Shown: positions 43,621-52,036 of the stretch, piece after piece
Numbering within the stretch: position 1 is the stretch's first letter
Layout of the letters: the number at the start of each line of letters is the position of its first letter
The notes under the pieces: model-generated
The model's database searches: none
What the model saw: the letters and a program-made list of their open reading frames with translations, nothing else
What the model was told of the DNA's origin: nothing
Program-made: the position numbers and the translations under genes
DNA from: Mucilaginibacter sp.
GTDB lineage: Bacteria; Bacteroidota; Bacteroidia; Sphingobacteriales; Sphingobacteriaceae
Reading direction: 5' to 3'
DNA length: 64,000 nucleotides
Assembly (NCBI RefSeq): GCF_028288185.1
Contig: NZ_JAQBOF010000011.1
Coordinates: 1 to 64,000 of the forward strand

Positions 43621-43848
43621 ATGAAATCAATTATTTCAAAAGTCCTGATCACAGGCACAATCATTACGGCCTTAACATTAAACTTACAGGCAGGCCCTAC
43701 TCACCCAATATTGAGCGATACCGGTAAAATGTCTAAAATGGACAAGATGAAGACAGATAAGAAATGGGATAAAAAGATGGACAAGAAAATGCCTGCTAAA
43801 AAAATGGCAAAGGATACCGGTAAAATGTCTAAAATGAGCAAAATGTAA
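43621..43848 (+). CDS. Small secreted Met/Lys-rich protein
   Basis: 75 residues: signal peptide 1-24 (ending TLNLQA) and a mature part of about 51 residues with 9 Met and 16 Lys. It is low-complexity, with KM steps throughout and DTGKMSKM occurring twice. It has no fold that I recognise. It has its own ECF-type promoter and terminator. By analogy with MrpX of Azospira suillum, a periplasmic Met-rich sink reduced by YedY1, I infer a sacrificial antioxidant whose methionines are regenerated by the divergent Mo reductase. Metal binding (copper via Met) is an alternative. Confidence 0.85.
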   Translation: MKSIISKVLITGTIITALTLNLQAGPTHPILSDTGKMSKMDKMKTDKKWDKKMDKKMPAKKMAKDTGKMSKMSKM

Positions 43849-43854
43849 TTTTAT

Positions 43855-43886
43855 AAGGCGGGAGGATCACTTCTCCTGCCTTTTTT
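43855..43886 (+). terminator. Terminator of the Met-rich protein gene
   Basis: AAGGCGGGAG / CTCCTGCCTT (one G-T pair) with an 8-nt loop, followed by a T-tract, seven bp after the stop. Confidence 0.9.
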
Positions 43887-43916
43887 AACCCACCTATTTT
43901 ATAACAAACCAAACGC

Positions 43917-44495
43917 ATGAAAAAAATCATATTTATTGCCCTATTTATATTTAGCGCTACAATTTTATTTGCGCAAAGCGGATTAAAAACCGGCGAACAA
44001 GCCCCTGCATTTGTCGCTACAGATAATTATGGCAAAGAGCTTAATTTAAAAGCGCTGTTAAAAACCCATAAAGCAGTGGTGCTGTTTTTTTACCGCGGCC
44101 AGTGGTGCCCTTATTGCAATAAGCATATCCAACAATTGCAAGATTCCTTACAATTATTAACAGGAAAAGGCGCTTATGTGCTTGGCGTAACACCCGAAAC
44201 TAGTGAGAATATCAATAAAACTATTGGTAAAACCCATGCTTCGTTTTCTATAATCCAGGATAAAGGGTATAAAATAATGAAGGCTTATGATGTTAACTAT
44301 GTAATGGACCCAACCATGGTGAGCAAGTATAAAGGCTATGGGATTGACCTGGAACAGAATAACGGTAATACAGACCATACGCTGCCCGTACCGGCAACCT
44401 ATATTATTGATAAAAGCGGTAAACTGGTGTTTGTGCATTTTGATAAGGATTACACAAAAAGAGCATCTATCAGATCTATATTAAATGTGCTTTAA
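43917..44495 (+). CDS. Secreted peroxiredoxin-like protein (AhpC/TSA)
   Basis: 192 residues: signal peptide (1-20, ending FAQ), then an AhpC/TSA thioredoxin-fold domain with the active-site motif YRGQWCPYCNKH (C64, C67), PETSENINKTI and a C-terminal PVPATYIIDKSGKLVFVHF. It probably reduces peroxides or thiols in the periplasm. It lies behind the terminator of the Met-rich gene but in the same orientation, so it may rely on read-through or its own promoter; no third ECF box pair is visible directly upstream. Confidence 0.93.
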   Translation: MKKIIFIALFIFSATILFAQSGLKTGEQAPAFVATDNYGKELNLKALLKTHKAVVLFFYRGQWCPYCNKHIQQLQDSLQLLTGKGAYVLGVTPETSENINKTIGKTHASFSIIQDKGYKIMKAYDVNYVMDPTMVSKYKGYGIDLEQNNGNTDHTLPVPATYIIDKSGKLVFVHFDKDYTKRASIRSILNVL

Positions 44496-44538
44496 AACTA
44501 AAGCACATTTAATTATCTTAGAGCGTTAAAACACATCT

Positions 44539-45036
44539 ATGAAAAAACTTTTATTACTCCTTACATTTTGCACATCGATTGCCTTTGCCCAGCAGACAGC
44601 AAAGTTCGCCATCAGTGGAGCCGTTAAAAAAGGTTCGGTTATTACCATGGACTCGCTAAAGCAATACGCCATACAAACCATTGGTGATATTAAAGTTACC
44701 GACCATACCGGCACTTTTAAGCACGAGGATGATAAGCTAAAAGGCATACTGATAAAAGATATTTTAAGCCATACCATATTTGATGTAAGCAGCCCAAAGT
44801 TGTTAAGCACTATCTACTTCCAGTTTGTCGGATCGGATGGCTACAAAGTGGTTTACTCGTGGAACGAGCTATATAATACCGAAGTGGGCAACCATGTATA
44901 TATCATTATAGAGAAGAACGGCATAAAAGCCGATGATATGAAAGAAAGCCTGCAAATGACCAGCTTGATGGATTTTAAAACAGGCAGACGTTATTTGCAT
45001 AATTTGGATAAGGTGATAGTATCCTCTGTACAATAA
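44539..45036 (+). CDS. Small secreted protein resembling a molybdopterin-binding domain
   Basis: 165 residues: signal peptide (MKKLLLLLTFCTSIAFAQ), then a stand-alone domain with the order typical of the small oxidoreductase molybdopterin-binding fold (ISGAVKKGSVITMDSLKQY, LKGILIKDIL, IYFQFVGSDGYKVVYSWNEL, MTSLMDFKTGRRYLHNLDKVIV). It lacks the Mo-coordinating Cys, so it is probably not itself a reductase. It could bind cofactor or ligand, or be a derived lineage. It sits between the peroxiredoxin and the convergent modABC genes. Confidence 0.75.
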   Translation: MKKLLLLLTFCTSIAFAQQTAKFAISGAVKKGSVITMDSLKQYAIQTIGDIKVTDHTGTFKHEDDKLKGILIKDILSHTIFDVSSPKLLSTIYFQFVGSDGYKVVYSWNELYNTEVGNHVYIIIEKNGIKADDMKESLQMTSLMDFKTGRRYLHNLDKVIVSSVQ

Positions 45037-45065
45037 TTCGATTTGTCATTGCTGTAAAGGTCAGG

Positions 45066-45683
45066 TTAGGCTAGATATAACTCCCCATCAACCAGCCCTT
45101 CTAGCTCCACCGGATTATGGCTCACAATTAAAACGGTAGCGTCTAATTCTATAAACACGATCTTCAGTTCTGCAATCAATTCGATTTTCATTTCCGGGTC
45201 CAATGCCGAAAATGGTTCATCCATCAAGATCAACTTTGATTTAATGGCTAATGCACGTAAAATAGCCAGCCGCTGCTGCTGCCCGCCGGATAGGTGGGTA
45301 GGTTTATGATCTGTTAACGTATCCAGCTTACCTAAAAGCAACAAACGGTTTATCCAATCCTTATCATCTGTCGCATATTCCAAATGCTCCAAAACTGTCA
45401 TATTGGGGAACAACGCGTAATCCTGAAAAACAAAGCCAGGCATTCTTTTTTGTGGGGATAGGTTAATGTTAGCAACCGTATCTAACCAAATAATACCATT
45501 AATTACTATTTTTCCTTTTTCGGGTGATATCAAGCCGGCAATGGTCTTTAAAAACGTGGTTTTACCCGCACCTGATGGTCCGTATATTTTGGTAATGCTA
45601 CCGGGCGGGAATTGGCGACTTATTTTTAATACCTGTTTCCCCTGGTAAACCTTTAGGTTTTTCTCTATCGTTACTTCTATCAT
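45066..45683 (-). CDS. modC: Molybdate ABC transporter ATP-binding protein
   Basis: 205 residues, an ABC ATPase: Walker A GPSGAGKTT, Q-loop FVFQDYALFP, signature LSGGQQQR, Walker B LILMDEPFSALD and switch VSHNP. It is shorter than classic ModC and lacks the C-terminal molybdate-binding (TOBE/Mop) region. Molybdate specificity is assigned from modA and modB in the same operon. It overlaps modB by four bases. Confidence 0.92.
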   Translation of the reverse strand: MIEVTIEKNLKVYQGKQVLKISRQFPPGSITKIYGPSGAGKTTFLKTIAGLISPEKGKIVINGIIWLDTVANINLSPQKRMPGFVFQDYALFPNMTVLEHLEYATDDKDWINRLLLLGKLDTLTDHKPTHLSGGQQQRLAILRALAIKSKLILMDEPFSALDPEMKIELIAELKIVFIELDATVLIVSHNPVELEGLVDGELYLA

Positions 45684-46351
45684 TCTAACGGAGATTTAGC
45701 CTGGTACTTATTAAAAACAAACACGCTTATCACCATAACAAAAGTGATAGCGAACAATATTAGCGAGTAGGTATTAGCAGCGGCATAATCCATCCGCTCT
45801 ACCGAATCATAAACAGCAATGGACGCTACACGGGTAACGTTGGGTATATTGCCGCCTATCATCAGCACCACACCAAATTCGCCCAGTGTATGCGCGAAGG
45901 TTAGTACAATGGCCGTTAATAATGACGGTTTGATATTGGGTATGAGCACACTTTTAAAAGTTTGCCATTGGGATTTGCCTAGTGTGTACGATGCTTGCAC
46001 TAATGATGCCGGTAATTGTTGTAGTGCCGACTTGATGGGCCCTATCATAAAAGGCATGCTGTAGATAAACGATGCCAGTACTAATCCTTTAAAAGAAAAA
46101 ACAAACTGAATATCAAAACTGTCTTGCAGCCATTTACCCAAACCATGCTGCGGACTGAAAGCCAGCAACAAATAAAACCCCAGCACTGATGGCGGCAAAA
46201 CCAACGGCATAGTAATAATAGCCTCAATAATTGTTTTAAAAAAAGACCGTCCTTTCGATAGCCACCACGCAACAGGCAGGCCAACTATCAATAACAACAC
46301 GGTTGTAATTGATGCCAGTTTTAACGTAAGCCATATTGGGGATAGATCCAT
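45680..46351 (-). CDS. modB: Molybdate ABC transporter permease
   Basis: 223 residues, about six membrane helices, with the EAA-like loop (AYTLGKSQWQTFKSVLIPNIKPSLLTA) and TLGEFGVVLMIGGNIP typical of ModB. The stop of modA is 13 bp upstream and the start of modC overlaps its stop. It forms the inner-membrane channel for molybdate. Confidence 0.95.
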   Translation of the reverse strand: MDLSPIWLTLKLASITTVLLLIVGLPVAWWLSKGRSFFKTIIEAIITMPLVLPPSVLGFYLLLAFSPQHGLGKWLQDSFDIQFVFSFKGLVLASFIYSMPFMIGPIKSALQQLPASLVQASYTLGKSQWQTFKSVLIPNIKPSLLTAIVLTFAHTLGEFGVVLMIGGNIPNVTRVASIAVYDSVERMDYAAANTYSLILFAITFVMVISVFVFNKYQAKSPLE

Positions 46352-46364
46352 TAGCCAAAGTTAG

Positions 46365-47141
46365 TTATTGCACGCGATAGCCATACTCTTCAAATATACG
46401 CTTAGCATCGGCACTTAAAATATAGCGGTAAAACTTCTCGGCATCGGGGTTGGTGTCGCCGTGTTTTAATACAACTATACCCTGTTGAATGGGGGCGTAG
46501 GTTTTAGGGTCTATCAATTTCCAAAAAAGCAGCGTTTTATTAACCGGATCTTTAACTAATGCCTGGGTAGTAAAGCCCACATCAACCACACCTGTAGTGA
46601 TATACGTATTTACCTGTGATATGCTTTCGCCATAAACCATTTTGCTTTTTACATTGTCCAAAACACCTTTTTTCTTTAACAGTTGTTGGGCAGCTAAGCC
46701 GTATGGGGCTATAGCCGGATTAGCGATGGCGATTTTTTTTATGCGGGGTGTTAACATGGTGCGCTCCCAGTTTTCAAAGCCGATATTCTTAACGCTGCAA
46801 ATTATTAAGTTACCATTGGCATAAACCACCGGGGCTTGGGTTGCAAATCCGTCTTTATATAAGACTTCGGGAAAGCCCATATCAGCCGATAAAAAAACAT
46901 CAAATGGCGCGCCGTTCTTGATCTGGGCTACCAACTTGCCCGATGATCCAACAATGGGGTCGATATCAATATTAGTTTTTTGCTTAAAGTCTTTTTGTAG
47001 TATGGTTATGATGGATTGGAGGTTTGCTGCTGCTGCTACTTTTATGGTTTGGGCTGTAACCGGCATCGACCATAAAAAACCAAAGGCTATTATTAGTGAA
47101 GCGTGTTTGATCTGATTGGTAAGATGTGTTTTATAATTCAT
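46365..47141 (-). CDS. modA: Molybdate-binding periplasmic protein
   Basis: 258 residues with a signal peptide (HASLIIAFGFLWSMPVTAQ). The ModA pattern is clear: KVAAAANLQSIITIL, VGSSGKLVAQIKNGAPFDVFLSAD, IAIANPAIAPYGLAAQQLL and GVVDVGFTTQALV. It captures molybdate or tungstate for ModBC. It fits the need of the neighbouring Mo reductase operon. The region upstream shows no obvious Mo-cofactor riboswitch to my eye. Confidence 0.95.
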   Translation of the reverse strand: MNYKTHLTNQIKHASLIIAFGFLWSMPVTAQTIKVAAAANLQSIITILQKDFKQKTNIDIDPIVGSSGKLVAQIKNGAPFDVFLSADMGFPEVLYKDGFATQAPVVYANGNLIICSVKNIGFENWERTMLTPRIKKIAIANPAIAPYGLAAQQLLKKKGVLDNVKSKMVYGESISQVNTYITTGVVDVGFTTQALVKDPVNKTLLFWKLIDPKTYAPIQQGIVVLKHGDTNPDAEKFYRYILSADAKRIFEEYGYRVQ

Positions 47142-47466
47142 GGCTATAAACTTAACATGTAAATATAGAACGAATTATTAAAAATTAGATTGCAGTGTTT
47201 ATGGGCGTTAAGGATGTTAGCCGGTTTGTTTCAAAAAACTTGTTTCACTCTTGCCAAATTGACGAATTGCAATTGTAACAAAATGAAACAAGATTTTGAC
47301 TTAATATATCCCAATTATTTTCAAAGCAACTTGGAAAGTGAAGGTTTAAGCTTATTCAGCCAAAAGCTATTTTTTACCAACTACCTTTTGTATATGCGCA
47401 ATAAAAAAAGAATCATTCAAATTCTCATGGACACTATCCAAATCTAATTCCTACCATAAAATATTC
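47142..47466. other. Intergenic region without a convincing gene
   Basis: 325 bp between modA and a glycosyltransferase gene. A possible plus-strand frame from about 47283 (MKQDFDLIYPNYF...) of 54 codons has no family that I recognise and is not called. It presumably contains the modA promoter. Confidence 0.4.
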
Positions 47467-48672
47467 CTATCCCTTGCAGCACGCTTTATAAAACTTCACC
47501 AAGTTTTTAGTAACCCCATTTATATCATGCTCTTTTTCGGCCAGGAGGCGTGCGTTTTTACCTAACTGAATGCATAACTCCTCATCGGTTATGCAGCGGT
47601 GTATGGCATCAAAAAACTCTTCGCGATTATTGGCAATCATTATATCATGGCCATTTTTAAAGTTAATGCCCTCGGCCCCTAATGAGGTTGATATAATGCA
47701 TTTCTGCATAGCCATGCCTTCAACTATCTTCACCCGCATACCACCGCCAGAAAGTAACGGAACTATCATTATGGATTTACTGTTAACAAACTCCAGCGCG
47801 TTATCAACCTCGCCTTGTATAAATACTTTGCCCAGCGCCTCGTAGTCATCAAATCGTTCGGGTATATCATTGCCGGCAATATATAGTTTAACAGGCAGGT
47901 CGCCGTCGGTAAGGTCTTTAATAAAATTATCTAAAAACCACTCTACACCTTCGCGATTAGGTAGCCAATCTAACGAACCAAGAAAGAAAAGGCTTGGGAA
48001 TTCTGTTTTCCGGATATCTACAACATATTTTTCTAACCGTAAACCTACCGGAAATATCTCAATAGGCACGTTGATGCCATATTCCTGTAAGGTGCTTTTG
48101 TCTTGCCCGGTAAATACAGCAATGGCATCAAACTTATTTAACTTTTGCTGCTCATAACTTTTTATGCGACGGGCATGCATCCGCAGGTATGATTTTTTAA
48201 ACGGATCTATCTTTTGTTGCGATAGCCGCCACCATATCTGGTTCTCAATATTGTGGGCGCGATAGATCAGCTTTGCCTTAGAGTGTTTGCGTACAGCGGG
48301 CAGGTATAAAGAAACAAACAAGCCCTCAAACTGGATGATATCGTAATCATTGTTACGCAACTCGCGTATCAGCAGTGTTTCAAATTCGGGGTCGTAATAC
48401 CGGTCTACGTTAAAAGAAGTTTTGCGGAATAAATTAACAGCCACCCCCAATATGGTAACAGTGGTATCAATATCATAGGCGCGGTAGTTTATTTTTCCCA
48501 TCAGGTCCTCATCGGGCAATTGGCTTTCATGATTGTTTCTTTTAGCATTGAGGGCTACTAACGAAACATCATGCCCGGTATTAACTAAGCCTTTTATGGT
48601 ATTAGCTACCACAATCGCGTATCCGCCATTTTGCGGAAATGGTACACGGTGACTTAGTATAAGAATCTTCAA
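47467..48672 (-). CDS. Glycosyltransferase (GT4-like)
   Basis: 401 residues. The N-terminal Rossmann domain opens KILILSHRVPFPQNGGYAIVV; the C-terminal domain has IFPVGLRLEKY, FFLGSLDWLPNREGVEWFL, VPLLSGGGMRVKIVEGMAM (nucleotide-sugar binding) and IISTSLGAEGI. This is the GT-B fold of the GT4/exopolysaccharide type. Donor and acceptor are unknown. It is followed by genes of other processes, so there is no full polysaccharide locus here. Confidence 0.92.
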   Translation of the reverse strand: MKILILSHRVPFPQNGGYAIVVANTIKGLVNTGHDVSLVALNAKRNNHESQLPDEDLMGKINYRAYDIDTTVTILGVAVNLFRKTSFNVDRYYDPEFETLLIRELRNNDYDIIQFEGLFVSLYLPAVRKHSKAKLIYRAHNIENQIWWRLSQQKIDPFKKSYLRMHARRIKSYEQQKLNKFDAIAVFTGQDKSTLQEYGINVPIEIFPVGLRLEKYVVDIRKTEFPSLFFLGSLDWLPNREGVEWFLDNFIKDLTDGDLPVKLYIAGNDIPERFDDYEALGKVFIQGEVDNALEFVNSKSIMIVPLLSGGGMRVKIVEGMAMQKCIISTSLGAEGINFKNGHDIMIANNREEFFDAIHRCITDEELCIQLGKNARLLAEKEHDINGVTKNLVKFYKACCKG

Positions 48673-48755
48673 TGACTTTGGGTTTTACCAAAAATACTAA
48701 AATCAGGCTAAAAATCAAGATACAGAGAGGCTCAAATAATAATATTAAAGCAATA

Positions 48756-49364
48756 TTACAGTACCTGTATGTGTACGCCATCGCTTTCAAGCGTTACTTT
48801 AAATGAGCGGCGATGGTAGGGCGTATAACCGTTTTTTAAAATGCTTTCGCGATGTTTAATAGTTCCGTAACCTTTGTTATTATGCCAGTCGTACTCGGGA
48901 TGTTCGATGGCTATCTGCTTCATGTAATCATCCCTGTAGGTTTTTGCCAATATGGAAGCCGCCGCAATGCTAAAGTATTTGCCATCGCCCTGTATTATGC
49001 AAGCATGCGGGGTAGTTTCATATTTATTAAACCGGTTCCCGTCAATGATCAGGTACTGCGGTTTTAAATGTAACTTAGCTATTGCACGATGCATGGCCAG
49101 AAAGGACGCGTTAAGTATATTGATCTCATCGATCTCCACATTGTCAACAATGCCTACCGCGTGCGCTATGGCGCACGCTTCGATCTCTGCCCTTAATGCA
49201 TACCTAACGCTTTCTGTAAGCTGTTTAGAGTCGTTTAAGAGCGCGTGATCAAAATCATGTGGCAATATTACAGCAGCGGCAAATACAGGACCCGCAAGGC
49301 ATCCGCGCCCGGCTTCATCGCATCCGGCCTCAATTAATTCATGCTGGTATCTGGCTAATAACAT
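48756..49364 (-). CDS. rnhB: Ribonuclease HII
   Basis: 202 residues. The RNase HII active-site set is visible: [17 protein letters not shown] (D16, E17), LLNDSKQL (Asp) and LIIDGNRF (Asp), with the [10 protein letters not shown] and HKGYGT-type [12 protein letters not shown] motifs. It removes ribonucleotides from DNA and RNA primers in the cytoplasm. The length is normal. Confidence 0.97.
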   Translation of the reverse strand: MLLARYQHELIEAGCDEAGRGCLAGPVFAAAVILPHDFDHALLNDSKQLTESVRYALRAEIEACAIAHAVGIVDNVEIDEINILNASFLAMHRAIAKLHLKPQYLIIDGNRFNKYETTPHACIIQGDGKYFSIAAASILAKTYRDDYMKQIAIEHPEYDWHNNKGYGTIKHRESILKNGYTPYHRRSFKVTLESDGVHIQVL

Positions 49365-49441
49365 TGGTACTTTAACGCTGGGAACAAAATTATTATTTTA
49401 AGGGGATGGCTTTTTGGCGAGTTATTAACAGTATAACGAAG

Positions 49442-49478
49442 TTAGAGTTGACAACTTTTAAAAAATTGTCAACTCTAA
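49442..49478. terminator. Inverted repeat after the phosphatase gene
   Basis: TTAGAGTTGAC (49442-49452) pairs perfectly with GTCAACTCTAA (49468-49478). It lies just beyond the stop of the minus-strand phosphatase gene. The T-tract is poor. Confidence 0.5.
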
Positions 49479-49482
49479 ACAG

Positions 49483-50721
49483 TTAAAATATCCTTAACGT
49501 CAATATCGTAATATCATCAATAGGCTTCCCTTTTATGCCGATATTTAAATGGTCCAATAAGTTTTGATTGAAATTATCGGGCGATAGCTCACCGTTGGTT
49601 AATACAAAGTCCATTAGCTTTTCTTCGTTCCAGGTCTTATCGCCATATGGCTCAAAATCCAGCAGGCCATCCGTATAATTTACCAACAGGCTACCGGGTT
49701 CTATATCAATTTCGCCTTCGTTTAAAAAGGGCAGCTGTTCAAACGCGCCTATCATGGTGGTGCCTAGTTTTAGCGGAATAGCCTCGCCCTCTGAGTATAG
49801 TATAGTGGCATTATGCCCGGCGTTGATATAATTTAGCTTGCGGGTTTGCTCATTGTATTTGGCAATAAACAGGGTAATGAACCGCTCGCCCTGGGTATTT
49901 GATACCACTTTTTGATTTAAGCGATCAATAATATTGGTCAGGTCATCCTCTACCGCGGCCCAGGCATGTAAGCTAGCCTGGAAGTTAGCCATCAACAAAG
50001 CCGCCGATACTCCTTTGCCCGATACATCTGCAATGCACCATAAAAATTCATGATCGTTAAGGCGGATAAAATCATAATAATCGCCACCGATGTTTTGGTG
50101 TGGCAGATATTTTGCACCGATCTCCACGCTTTCATCCTTATGCATCCTCAGCGGGATGAGCATGTTTTGTACTTCGGCGGCTAGTTCCATCTCGCGCTGT
50201 AAACGTTCAGACTGTAGTCGTTCCTTGAAAAGCTTTTTATTTTCCAAAGCCACAACAACCACGTTTATCATGGTTTGAATAAAATTCAGGTCGTTGTTCA
50301 GCATTTCGCCGGAAGTATTGAAATCGCCTATCAGAGCAAACGCCAGCGCTTTACTTTTATGGTATATGGGGATAAAGTAATCATACTTTTTAAGGATACC
50401 ATCTGTATTGCCGTCTAAAGATTCGGGCGCTTTTATTTTGTTGAGGGTATGGCAAGCGCGTTGCAAGGCGCCAATCGGCTCAATATCGCCCCCATATTTT
50501 GATATGCAGGCATACGAGCCATCTTTTTCGATAAGAAACCTAAATTTACCAACCTGGAGATAATTTTGCAAAATAACCTCCAACATCTGCGTGAGCACAG
50601 GTGTTGATGCATTTTTGTTGATAGCACGCGTTACCTCCAAGAGGGAGTTTAACTCGGACTGCCTCTTCAACAGTAACCTAATTAATTCGTCCTCTCCGGA
50701 GGACTGTCCAGTATTTTGCAT
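49483..50721 (-). CDS. SpoIIE/RsbU-type PP2C phosphatase with GAF-like region
   Basis: 412 residues: helical N-terminus, a GAF-like region (about 45-170), a linker helix and a PP2C SpoIIE domain (about 200-410) with GGDYYDFIRL, CIADVSGKGVSAALLMA, YINAGHNATIL and LVNYTDGLLDF, which hold the metal-binding aspartates. Such proteins dephosphorylate anti-sigma-factor antagonists in partner-switching systems. No STAS or anti-sigma partner is encoded next to it. Confidence 0.92.
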   Translation of the reverse strand: MQNTGQSSGEDELIRLLLKRQSELNSLLEVTRAINKNASTPVLTQMLEVILQNYLQVGKFRFLIEKDGSYACISKYGGDIEPIGALQRACHTLNKIKAPESLDGNTDGILKKYDYFIPIYHKSKALAFALIGDFNTSGEMLNNDLNFIQTMINVVVVALENKKLFKERLQSERLQREMELAAEVQNMLIPLRMHKDESVEIGAKYLPHQNIGGDYYDFIRLNDHEFLWCIADVSGKGVSAALLMANFQASLHAWAAVEDDLTNIIDRLNQKVVSNTQGERFITLFIAKYNEQTRKLNYINAGHNATILYSEGEAIPLKLGTTMIGAFEQLPFLNEGEIDIEPGSLLVNYTDGLLDFEPYGDKTWNEEKLMDFVLTNGELSPDNFNQNLLDHLNIGIKGKPIDDITILTLRIF

Positions 50722-50761
50722 TTTGGGTCTCGGAGTGCCTAAATTAGATAAAAAATATAAT

Positions 50762-51871
50762 TTAAATACGGGTGCTTTGAGATTTTATATCAAACGCGTC
50801 TCTTAAACCAACAGTTACCAGGTTAAACGCGTAGACAATCAGCATGATAGCTAATCCAGGTATTATAGATAAGTAGGCAGAATCCATGATAATATAACCA
50901 TAATGTTCCTTGATCATGCTGCCCCAGGTAGGCATGGGCGGCTGTGCCCCAAACCCGAGGAAACTAAGACCGGCTTCTAATAAAATTGCCGATGCAAAGT
51001 TGGATGAAGCCATAACCAATATAGGCCCGGCTATATTAGGCAATATATGCCTGCGGATGATGCGGAAATTGCTATAACCTAATGAGCGCGCGGCTTCAAT
51101 ATATTCGGTTTGTTTTATACTGAGTACCTGGCCACGTACAAGGCGGGCAACCTCAACCCACATAGAAAGCCCCACCGCAATAAATATTTGCCACAAGCCC
51201 TTACCTAAAGCAAAAGATATGGCAATAACAAGTAGTAACGCGGGCAGCGCCCATAAAATATTCATGAACCAGCTTAACACGGCATCTATCCATCCGCCAA
51301 AATAACCGGCTATAGCTCCAATAGATATGCCTATCAATAAACTGATAATAACCGCCATTAAACCAACAGACAATGATATGCGGGCTCCTAATATTAACCG
51401 GCTCAACATATCGCGGCCATAAACATCCGTGCCTAGTAAAAAGGTTTTATGGGCGATATAAGCTGACGGCCCTTTTGCTGCTAACGCCGGGGATAGTTGA
51501 TAATCTTTTTTTTCAGGTTTATCCTCATCGCCGATATACTCATTAACTACCAATATTTCTTTTGATTGTTTGTAGCTGGTAATTGGGATATCACGATAAA
51601 AAGCTGGCTGGCCAAAAAGCATTTTGGTGAACCAGTTAACGGTATCTACATGCTCTGTTTTTTTTAAATGCAACATCATAAAGCTAGCCCCTGGCTTTTT
51701 TGTACTTAGTTGGATGGTTTGGTTATTGGCAAGTGGGGTCGAATCGGGCATTATTAAATAACCCAATATGGCTACCATTACCGAAAATACGATAAATAAC
51801 AACCCTGCAACAGCAAACTTATTGCGTTTAAATGCCTTCCAGGTGCGCTGTGTGGGAGTAAGTTCTGCCAA
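50762..51871 (-). CDS. Oligopeptide/dipeptide ABC transporter permease (DppC/OppC-like)
   Basis: 369 residues, six or so membrane helices. The N-terminal AWKAFKRNKFAVAGLLF pattern and the permease signature region (EAARSLGYSNFRIIRRHILPNIAGPILV, then EAGLSFLGFGAQPPMPTWG) are typical of DppC/OppC. A long periplasmic insertion (about 45-145) is present. No ATPase, DppB or binding-protein gene is adjacent, so the partners lie elsewhere. Confidence 0.93.
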   Translation of the reverse strand: MAELTPTQRTWKAFKRNKFAVAGLLFIVFSVMVAILGYLIMPDSTPLANNQTIQLSTKKPGASFMMLHLKKTEHVDTVNWFTKMLFGQPAFYRDIPITSYKQSKEILVVNEYIGDEDKPEKKDYQLSPALAAKGPSAYIAHKTFLLGTDVYGRDMLSRLILGARISLSVGLMAVIISLLIGISIGAIAGYFGGWIDAVLSWFMNILWALPALLLVIAISFALGKGLWQIFIAVGLSMWVEVARLVRGQVLSIKQTEYIEAARSLGYSNFRIIRRHILPNIAGPILVMASSNFASAILLEAGLSFLGFGAQPPMPTWGSMIKEHYGYIIMDSAYLSIIPGLAIMLIVYAFNLVTVGLRDAFDIKSQSTRI

Positions 51872-52036
51872 GTGTGTTGTGTTCGTTTGGCTAAAGATAA
51901 CACGATTTAAGAATTTAGAGATTAGGCAGGATTAAGTTCATATAAAATATGACATGATTTGTACGATTGATAGGATTAGTGATTTAACAAAATTAGCCGC
52001 TAACATCATGTTCAATCCCTTCATCCTTAAATCGTG

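Noticed and set aside
47190..47447. Plus-strand frame between modA and the glycosyltransferase
   Set aside because: No family resemblance and no recognisable start signal; kept only as a remark in the intergenic entry.
48082..48110. A fourth TGTAAGG site followed by CGGTAAA at 15-nt spacing
   Set aside because: It lies inside the glycosyltransferase coding region, the -10 box differs at the key CGAC positions and no gene start follows.
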